Shown here piece after piece: positions 55,641-64,000 of a stretch of DNA of 64,000 nt. Made by a program: the position numbers and the translations under genes. This stretch comes from Carettochelys insculpta (Eukaryota; Chordata; Testudines; Carettochelyidae): NCBI RefSeq assembly GCF_033958435.1, contig NC_134137.1, forward strand, positions 179,441,501-179,505,500, given 5' to 3'. Position 1 is the stretch's first letter. The number at the start of each line of letters is the position of its first letter. Below the pieces are notes generated by a model. The model saw only the letters and a list, made by a program, of their open reading frames with translations. It searched no databases and was not told the origin of the DNA.

Positions 55641-58449
55641 CTGCCCTAGCTAGTGTATTTGCCCCTCCATGTTTGAAGAATTCAAGCAACATCTCTGCAA
55701 GGCAGATAATCTCTACAGTTTCAATGTCCAAACAAAATGTGTTACACACAGAAAACCAGCAACACTCTTTTAGTATGAACAGCAAGTGCCGTTGGTTTAC
55801 CGCATAGAGAACGACCATGTCTTATTTATTTTTATATATTATTATTTTCAATATGTTATTTTTGACCTGAAAGCATTCCTTTAATAGCACAAGTATTGTC
55901 TTTTATTTCACCCCTGCAGGACTGCGATGTATTTTTGTTACTCTACACACACACACACAGAGTTACTCACTGTAAAATGGCAGCTAAATGGCAGTAATGT
56001 GAATAGAAATACAACAGGACTTTCTAGTAATAGAAAAATTAATGGCTAAGCTGTTAATTTCTCAGGGGATCTTCATGTCCTGTGGTTATCCTTTACCACT
56101 TGGATGTCATGAAACCAAACTCAACTCACAGAGCAAAGCACTGGCAAAAGTTTAGGGACAAATTCTGCTCACAGTCCCACCTGTGTAAAGCACTGAAGTA
56201 TATGAAGCTACTGTGGACTTAAATTGGTGTGACTGCCCAGAATTAGCTCCTATTTTGTGTCTTAGAGTCACAGGCCACAGTCAGGGACAAGTTGCTGCAC
56301 CATGCCAGTAGCAGCACATGGTGATGGTATTGGGAACCTCGGTCACTTTCTTGTTCCAAAGGTTAGTCATTTGCTTCTAGCTTTTATCAGCAGTAAATTA
56401 TGATCCCCACCCAGATGCCTCAGCTCCTCTTACCTCCCCCCCACAGTTGGGGTGAAGGAAAAGAAACAGATGTATGGTGCCCCATATCCTTGTCCACCCA
56501 CAGCTAATGAGAAGGTAGCATATATAGCAAAGAGGATTCTGACTTTCCTGCCTAGGTGTGTGGCCTGGGTTAGCATCTAGCCCTTTAGAAATCATGCACA
56601 ATTTTTTATATGGTGCTACCAATGTGATGGGATATATTGATCTGGTGTTTGTTGCCAGGAATATCTTAGGGAACTTGCAGGCTACATAATTGATGTAGAG
56701 GAGTACAGGGTGCACTTTAGAGCCCAGATTCTCAAATGCAGCTAAATGTCTTTGAGGTCTGAGCCTAGGTCCCTCACTATGCCCCTGCTATGTTCAGCAC
56801 TGAAACCTTCTGTGAAATAAAGCTCTACTGTGCAGTCCATTAAAACCTGTATTTCAGAGTGACTTTAAGTGGAGTTTTGCCCATGGCCTGCATTTCCCTG
56901 AGTTATAACATCTTGGGATACACGTAATATATTCAGAGCTGCTTGGTAGTGATTTATGAATGTTGGCTTGGTTACTGAATTGTTTACTATAAGATTATCC
57001 TGGGATAAAAGGGCTGCCAGGAAAACCCAAAACACAAGGCAACTGTAGTCTCTCCTGCTGTCATGTAAAGGTTGTTAAGAAATCATGGCCAAATTATCAG
57101 ACGTGAAGATTCTGCCTCCTACTTGCAACTTACAAAACTGAGCAGGGCCAAAGCCATGAAACACAGGAGATAAGAAAGATAACAGAAGCTTTAAAAGGGA
57201 GAAAGGGAGGTGTGGGGACCCGGAAAGAGATGCATGCCCCTGTTGGGGTGTCCAAAGAAGATAAGTCTGACTATGGAGAGTGTAAGGATTTAGGAAAGAA
57301 AGAGATGCGTGAAAACTTATTTTAAACTCCTTTTCTCTCTAAATGCATCATTCCTACTAAATGCACTGTTCTGTAGTTTGCAGAAGGCAGTTTTGTCACT
57401 GAATCCATGGGTCACAAACTCTGGAAGGGAAGACTGGCAGGTGCTGAAACTGTCAGACCCACTGAGTAGGCATAGTTGAGACACAGGGGGATGGAGCTCA
57501 AAAAACAACCAGTGTGGGAGAACTGAAGAATTCCACACTCAGGAAAGATAATGGCCTGACACCTGAGGGGATGCAGCCAAGTGACCGGATAGAGGACAGA
57601 TGTATCACTAGCCCATCCCAACCATTACAGTTGTCTTATATTACATCAAAAATACATCAAAAGAGTGTTAGTGTTTGTGACAGGTCAGAGGTTAGGGAAT
57701 GACAGATCTGGGGTTGCCTGTGCTCCCTTAATTCAGCCCCCTTTTGTGTATGCAGACTTTCATTATATGATCCTTCACTATTTTTTCCACAGGATTTTGT
57801 CTCATTCAGCAAATGGGTAGTTATTCAATATTTCTTTGTTTCCTCCTCAATATCCCATGCCTCATTTATTGAGCCCCGTTCAAACCCTGCACTGAGTACC
57901 AAATTGCTAATTTTGTGATGGGCCTTTTTGTGGTGTTATGACAACATTCTGAGGACTTTGCAAACATTAAATTTACCTCCACCACACCCTTCAGAGAGCG
58001 GTGGGTATTATTTCCATTCAAAAACTGGGGTATGGGGTCACAACAAAATTAAAGCCAAAATTGTCAGAAATATCCACTTACTAAGTTTGGATTCTAACCC
58101 GAGGCCCCTGTGGAACTGAGTTTTCAAAGTACTTAGCATTCAGTAGCTCTGCATGTGTTCGAAGCAGAGCTCCCATTGACTTGAGGCCCGGCTGTGAGCA
58201 TTCTGCACTTCTGCACTTCCGCCCTCCGTGTTTCAAGTCTGGCAATCAAAAGTGAGGAACACACACTCAATGCCCACCCTGTGAAAAGTTTGGTTTAAGT
58301 GTGTAACCTCACATGAGGGACAGGCCCTACACACAACAGCCTCATTCACTAGACAAGCCTCACTCGTCCCAAACAGGGCCATCCTGTGCAGTAAATGAGA
58401 TATGGGTCAAGTGGAAGAAATAATAGGTGATTGTATAGTTAAAGACTGA
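55641..58449. other. Intergenic between the CpG island and KCNE2
   Basis: No gene recognised. An 'aaattctgctcacagtccca' foldback-type fragment lies near 56160-56260. Confidence 0.35.
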
Positions 58450-58642
58450 GTCATAACAGCTCAGTGGTTTGATCACTGGCCTGATAAGCCCATGGTTGTG
58501 AGCTCAGTCTTTGGAGGGTGCCATTTAGGGATCTGGGGCAAATAGGTTTGGGAAAAAAAGTGGGGGAATGGTGCTTGGTCCTGCCTAGGTGACTAGAGTC
58601 AATGACCTCCCAAGGTCTTTTCCAGCTCTATGAGATGTGTGT
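58450..58642 (+). repeat. Turtle-type tRNA-derived SINE
   Basis: 'cagctcagtggtttgatcac' head, 'catggttgtgagctcagtct', 'ccatttagggatctggggca' and 'gacctcccaaggtcttttcc' with an 'agctctatgagatg' end. Confidence 0.87.
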
Positions 58643-59505
58643 GTAACACACACACATTTGAGGCTGAATTAATGTCACTCAAGAAACCTGAATTTCTGGT
58701 ATTTCCTAACTCTTTGCAGCCTTCACATTCTTTTAATTATACTGCTTTTAATGTATTTTCTTTTTTTTTTTTGAAATAAAAGAAATTGAGGAACCAGAAA
58801 TATTGACCCTCATATGCCTCATCAGCAGGGTTCAGACTTTTTAGATCCACAGAACAAACCTCTACTACTTCAACCAAAGAAATAACTGGTAGCAGTGATA
58901 GGCTGTGATAGTCTGTGCAGTCCAGCCATAAGGAGGAGAGCTGTTTGTGGGTAGCACAAAACGTTGAGATTCTGGATTCCATCGTTCTATTGCAAGTTCT
59001 GGAGGACAGTATGTTATAGTGATTATGGACCTGGATTGGTGCGTGTGCCCTCAGCCTCCTTCTGTCCTTTCTTGCTCCTGTCTATACCAACACCAACCTA
59101 TCTCCCTCTCTCCTGGCTCTCATCCACACCCACCTACCCCAGTTCCTGCCATTTTTCTAGCCACCTCCTGACTCCTGGTCCCCATTCCAGCTCTTGCCTC
59201 CTCCCTGTCTGCTCCTACCCATCTTGAGCACCCAGCTCCTGCCCCCTTTCCCTATGTGTCTTAATGATAGGTGGGTAATACTAGCAGCTCCACCTGTAGT
59301 TATTGTTTGAGCACCAGCCCGGCGGTGATAGACTAATGCTGAAGAAGATGTGGTCTCTACCTCAAGAACCCTGTTACCATTGAGCAGAAACCCACTCACC
59401 CATCCCCTCCCATGAATGAAAAAAAACTGAGTAAAGTGCACCTGTGTGGTTGGCAGGAGTAAGGTCCGATGCTTTGGATCCTTACACCACTCTGTATATG
59501 CATGT

Positions 59506-59508
<3 letters not shown>

Positions 59509-59536
<28 letters not shown>
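59509..59536 (+). repeat. (CA)n microsatellite
   Basis: About 13 CA units. Confidence 0.95.
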
Positions 59537-59538
<2 letters not shown>

Positions 59539-59769
59539 GGTCTCCCAGCCTGCTCCAGGAAAAGAGAGAAGGGATTAACTAATACAACTACCTGAGGAAG
59601 AATGTGTTATATATTTTAGAGAGCACCAGATTTTGTGAGAAGGATTTGGTTCTCCAAAGACTTCAGGCACAATGATGGAACCCTGAAGGGTGGGTGGTGC
59701 TCAATGCAGATAAACAGCACATGGTTAAAGGATGAGCTCACAGTTCTGTTGCTTTAAAACTGGACTTTC

Positions 59770-59866
59770 TGAAAAAACGACGAGAAGTCCTGTGGCACCT
59801 TAAACACTAACAGATTTCTGGAGCATAATCTTTCCTGGGCAAAGACCCACTTTGTCAGATGCGTTG
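59770..59866 (-). repeat. Penelope-type tail fragment
   Basis: 'gagaagtcctgtggcacctt', 'ttctggagcataatctttcc' and 'gggcaaagacccactttgtc' match the reverse of the 7490-7580 tail. Confidence 0.72.
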
Positions 59867-61279
59867 ACTTTCTGAGGCATTTTAAATGTGGAGGTATTTT
59901 ACATGTTTGTCTGAGAAATGGAAGAATATCAAATTGAGAGATCATGGGAATTTGTATTGTAAAACTAATGTTATTTATGTTGAATGGATGGAGGGATAGG
60001 CTATCTCCCATGATTGGTGCCATCAAATACTGTTCAGGCTCTTTACAATTATACTGATATAAGCAGGATCTGAAGGAATACTTCCTTTACAGCAAGTTGG
60101 AGGTGGGGAGAGATCCTGAATGTGTCTATGTAAATACAGATTGCTCCTGCTTTGCTTCAATTTGTCAGATATGCAGCAGATGGAGTAGTACTTCGCTCAT
60201 TGTAATCAACTTAATTTATGACCCAACTCCAGCTATGTTTGTATTAACAACAATGAACAACTCATATCTTAATAGAAAATGTGATCTCAAAATGTTAGCT
60301 AATTCCCCTTTAATATGTGCAGTGCATTATGGGATATGATAATATATCTGTGTTTTGACTGGGTTGCTAATAAAGTCTTGATTTTGACAAGGAAAAGGAG
60401 GCATTCCTTCTGTGATGGGCAACATGCATTTTAAGAAAGCAAACTGAAATTAAACGTGAAGTAAAACTGGAATAATTAAAGTGGGGTTGGAATGGCTTCA
60501 AAAGAGAGGAAAATCCAAGATAAAAATAGAGAATTTTAAACTGAATGTACCCAATCCTTCGCATTTATAAAGAATTCAGCTGGGCTTCCTTTATGTCTCA
60601 TTTGTGATAAGAAATTGGCCAGCAACAAAAAAGGCACTCTCAAGAGGCATTTCCTCAAAAAACACTTTACTTTCTCCAAACACTATCTAACTGGAGAGGC
60701 CAGAAGAAACCTGTGGAGGAGCTGCTATGCAAAGCAGAGGAAAGAGCATGTTCGTTAAATGGTTGAAATCACCATGTAGCATAACTGGGGCTAGTTTTGT
60801 GGCAGCTCAAGAGTTTGTGAAACACGGAAAGCTATTCATGAATGATTATTATATATGAGTGTTTTATCAAAGTATCAGAGTAGCCATACAGTGGTTTCAA
60901 AAATGAAATTGTTCAGAATCTAGCATCCTCCAGAAAGAGAGGAGGTTTGGTAGTGAAAGTCAGGTAGACAGTGGTACAAACACACATGTAAACTGTGAGG
61001 AAATGGAATATGTAAAAAGTTTGTGAACAACCTGCAGTCAACATGTATCACACTACAAATCATTGTGCACTGTTTTTAAAATAGGGGTTACAAAAAGTAC
61101 GGTTTGACATTTCTTAAGGATCATCTCATATTCACATGCATTGTGGCTCTTGAATTATTGATTTTTTTTACTGAACTTGAAAAAAAAAGACTCTTCTTGT
61201 GATTTTGGTTGCCGACCCCATCCCTAGATATTGAGCCCAGCCCTGGCTGCTGCTGGATCCACCTGGCAGAGGGGTTACA
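59867..61279. other. Intergenic downstream of KCNE2
   Basis: AT-rich, with no gene or named repeat recognised. Confidence 0.4.
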
Positions 61280-61300
61280 TTTATTGTAAAAGACTTTATT
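61280..61300 (-). terminator. KCNE2: Candidate poly(A) signals for KCNE2
   Basis: Two AATAAA hexamers on the minus strand (61295-61300 and 61280-61285) lie about 430 bases after the KCNE2 stop. Position is plausible for the 3' end; use is not shown. Confidence 0.35.
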
Positions 61301-61725
61301 ACTTTAGGCTCAAGCTGCCCTATTTGGACTGTGATCTAGATTTTGAGCACCTTGAAGTTCACATGCCTTCAAATCTGGGGATTTGTTTTGTCCATTATTT
61401 CAGTTTGGGATATTGAGTGAGATCCACAACCAGATTGTAAATTTGGGAGTGATGTTTGTTAGGTATTTGCATGCCTCTCTTGCGTCAAGCAAGATCGAAA
61501 ACTAAAACAGAGTATGAATATAGTAGTTTTCTTCTCAGATGGCCAACTAAGTCACTCATGCAAAAGTCTCACACTGAAGCAGTAGATTTAATTTTTCTGG
61601 AATCATTAATGCATAAACATGTATGGTTATTTATCAGACAATGAGACAACAATTCAGAATCCTGGTGAAAACATTAGTTACATACACGGCTTTATGGTTT
61701 GTTCACAAGTGCTATCCCCAAGAAA

Positions 61726-62103
61726 TCAAGGTGATCCAGGGGTTGTTTTGTTCCGTGCACTGATGTTTTCATGGATCGTACACTTTAAGTCTTCTTGATT
61801 CAAAATCTGGGTCTTATATTTATCACCCCAATCATCAACAATGTACTGGTGATATGGGTCATTAGAGTGCTCTCTCCTCTTCGATTTCACTGTACTCACT
61901 AAGATAGCCACAATAATAAATGAGAATATTCCAATCATCACAAGAAGGTACAAGATAACGTAATCAAAGTTTTCTGCATTGACTCTCGCTTGCAGTGCAT
62001 TTTGTTCTGCTGTCATGTTCTGGCGCCAGTTATTCATGTAGTTAATAAATGTGTTTTTGAAAACATCTTCCAATATCTGGGTGAAGTTTCGTAAATCAAC
62101 CAT
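61726..62103 (-). CDS. KCNE2: KCNE2 potassium channel beta subunit (MiRP1)
   Basis: The 125-residue protein is the orthologue of KCNE2 (human 123 residues), a single-pass subunit that modulates KCNQ1, HERG and other K+ channels in heart and gastric epithelium. Seen: sequons at N6 (NFT) and N29 (NMT), both at the mammalian positions; [19 protein letters not shown] leading into one membrane segment (about 49-71); then the juxtamembrane [18 protein letters not shown] stretch, identical to mammals; and a C-tail containing HENI. The whole coding region is one exon, as in other species: an acceptor AG lies at 62116-62117, 12 bases before the ATG, with a pyrimidine-rich tract before it. The frame is intact. 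Upstream non-coding exons were not identified in the remaining 1.9 kb to the window edge. The gene is convergent with FAM243 and the KCNE-like gene and in the same orientation as SMIM11, as in mammals. Confidence 0.97.
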   Translation of the reverse strand: MVDLRNFTQILEDVFKNTFINYMNNWRQNMTAEQNALQARVNAENFDYVILYLLVMIGIFSFIIVAILVSTVKSKRREHSNDPYHQYIVDDWGDKYKTQILNQEDLKCTIHENISARNKTTPGSP

Positions 62104-62115
62104 ATTTCCAGTGCG

Positions 62116-64000
62116 CTGCCATTGAAAACAAATAAATAAATATTTTAAATTCCATACTAAAACAACTGAAGCGTCGCTTCCTTCTGCTAGTGTAAAATTC
62201 AGTGCCAGTTTTGACCTGCTGAGGATCTGGCCCTGAGAGTCTGCATTTTACCCTATGTTTATAGGATTAAGTGGGTCTTCACTCAGTTTTTAGTTCAGTT
62301 CTGTTTCAGTCTATACTCAGGCAAAGTGAAGCGTTTTGCCTAAGTTACGACTCTGTACAAACGAAGACCCTTGGGATTTGTTACCCTAATTTACACTAAA
62401 GACCTACCCAGGGTTACACCCATATGTATTTTATTAAATGCCACTGTTAGATTAAAGGAAAATGGGGAACTAGCTTCCAATCACAACCCACACACACTCA
62501 TACCCTCCTGCACTCATACACTTAAGCAGGCGAACTCACACAGGGGAAGAGTTGCATAGAGACAGAGGAAGAAGCAAAAGCATAGTGGGTCCAGTGTGTC
62601 TACCTGCAGTCAGGAATCCGGGGCAGCGAGCTGATCAGAGGACCCCCTTGTCAGCTTGCTCTTTTGTCAGTGTAGTAGTATTCACAAGTAGTCAGTATCA
62701 TCCATCCTGGGCAGAGGGATCTGGGCCTCCTCCTGCCTCCCCAGCCAGCTGGAAGTAACTCCTGCAGAGTGGTGATGGCAAGAAGAACTCTCCTGCAGCT
62801 TTGCACCCATTTTTGATATGTTTCAGTCAATAGCTCTGGTCCTGTCCCACTATCCCAGGTCTCTGTATGACCATGAGTCATAAGCTCACAGCAGATGGGT
62901 CTTAGATCTTCTCTTGGTGGGGCCTCTTTCGCTTTCTTGAGTTGGTCTTTTGCACGGCTCAGCTCCGATTATTCTCTGGCCATCCAGGTGCTGCTGGCAG
63001 CTGGTCGTCCAGACAGGCTGGCTTTGGGAGCTGATTCCATTGCACACACACCCACAGACACACTCTCCTCACTCACACAAAGGAAAGCTCACTTCAGAGA
63101 AAGCAAAGGAACAGCCAGGCTTTCTTGCAGACTTATGGTATCTATGCACACTTTCTTACTAACTTATAACACGTAATATAGACCTAGCAGCAGCTCCAAA
63201 ACAAAGCTTACGGAAAGTGTAAGCTCTGTGTTGCATTGGAATGAGAGGACACGCTATACAACAGGCGTTGCCTCAGTAGATGGCCAAATTCTGCATCAAC
63301 TAGCAGCCATTCTAATCAATGGGTCTGCATGAAGTATATCAGCACACAATTGGGCCTTTTATTTCTTGTTGCATATAAAAAATATTCAGTCTGGCATGGC
63401 CACGTGCAGCCCACACAAATGCATTTGTAAAAACAGGATATCCCAATATGCACCTCCAAAGTGTTAGCTGAGTGCCAGGCAGATGAGTGAGGGACAAGTG
63501 GAAGGAATTCTGCTTGCAGGCAGTGGTGTTGTGGCAGCGTTATTGCACAGAGACTCGTCTTGCCCAGTGCGTGCACTCCCCTCTTGGCCTCATGGAGAGA
63601 ATGGGAAGATCACAAAGTACATTTTCAGCCCAGAACGTCTGCTCCATTCTTGCAGCTGGAATACCTCACTGAAAATACACGTATACACCCCTTTGCAGCC
63701 CCCTACAAATTCTGCCCTCTTTATGTGTTGGAATCATACCAACCTCATACCCGGGATCCCCCCTCGAGCCAGGGGCAGGATTTGCCCACAGTTGTATATA
63801 TAACATTTGATGCTATTGCAAAAAATGCCATGTTAGTGCATTTCTATCTGAGTGTTGTGGCTGTACCATACTTGCTGTGGGAAATTTAACTATAAATTGT
63901 CTTTGTCTAAAAGCTCAAACAAAACCCAACACACATTTATTTCCTAGGCTTTCTTCTTTGGCTTGTTTAAAATAAAATAAAAAGCTGTGATTCAATTACA
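62116..64000 (-). other. Sequence upstream of the KCNE2 coding exon
   Basis: Most of this should be KCNE2 5' intron. An old 'gtgtaaaattcagtgccagt' repeat piece lies near 62190. No upstream exon, promoter or other gene was recognised up to the window edge. Confidence 0.4.

Noticed and set aside
1..64000. Bacterial-type systems, CRISPR arrays, tRNA or rRNA genes
   Set aside because: No evenly spaced direct repeats with spacers and no intact tRNA fold were seen; tRNA-like boxes belong to SINEs.

Overview
This is a vertebrate nuclear window, most likely from a turtle. Three things point there. First, there are many copies of a tRNA-derived SINE with an A-box-like 'tagctcagtggtttgag' head and a 'gggttgtgagctcaatcc' B-box region, of the kind known from cryptodiran turtles. 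Second, there are a CR1 LINE 3' end, Penelope-like fragments and abundant PIF/Harbinger-type MITEs. Third, the genes are split by introns and widely spaced. The species cannot be told from this window.

Four host genes are supported. Left to right they are: a divergent KCNE-family potassium-channel beta subunit (17.6 kb, + strand), FAM243 (the C21orf140/FAM243A family; 34.8 kb, +), SMIM11 (two coding exons, 48.1 to 45.5 kb, - strand) and KCNE2 (61.7-62.1 kb, -). From memory of human chromosome 21, this is the segment KCNE2 / SMIM11 / C21orf140 / KCNE1 read in reverse, with every relative orientation kept. The protein at the KCNE1 end does not look like KCNE1. It keeps the KCNE1-like membrane segment with a GFFGF core but has lost the conserved SKK-x-EHSNDP juxtamembrane block and has a longer, different C-terminal tail. 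It may be a KCNE1 paralogue, possibly the class called KCNE6. It is the observation most worth following up. A CpG island with two ZNF143/THAP11-like motifs at about 53.9-54.5 kb is the likely SMIM11 promoter.

The rest is mainly transposable-element sequence. 0-17 kb: an LTR-like unit, a Penelope-like element with reverse transcriptase and GIY-YIG nuclease remnants (6.0-7.6 kb), an unexplained 270-bp inverted repeat, a minisatellite-bearing repeat, and a LINE reverse-transcriptase fragment. 19.7-23.6 kb: a LINE split by a Ty3/gypsy LTR retrotransposon with two LTRs, a perfect ACCAT target duplication, a SCAN-like gag, and RNase H directly against the 3' LTR, as in the Gmr1 group. 25.3-30.1 kb: a degenerate two-gene PIF/Harbinger transposon (Myb/SANT-like protein plus transposase). 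It carries an LTR-like insertion and seems itself to sit inside another TIR element. 30-64 kb: MITEs, SINEs, hAT-like and Penelope tails between the genes.

All transposon-encoded reading frames are broken by stops, frameshifts or deletions. KCNE-like, FAM243, SMIM11 and KCNE2 have intact frames and look functional.
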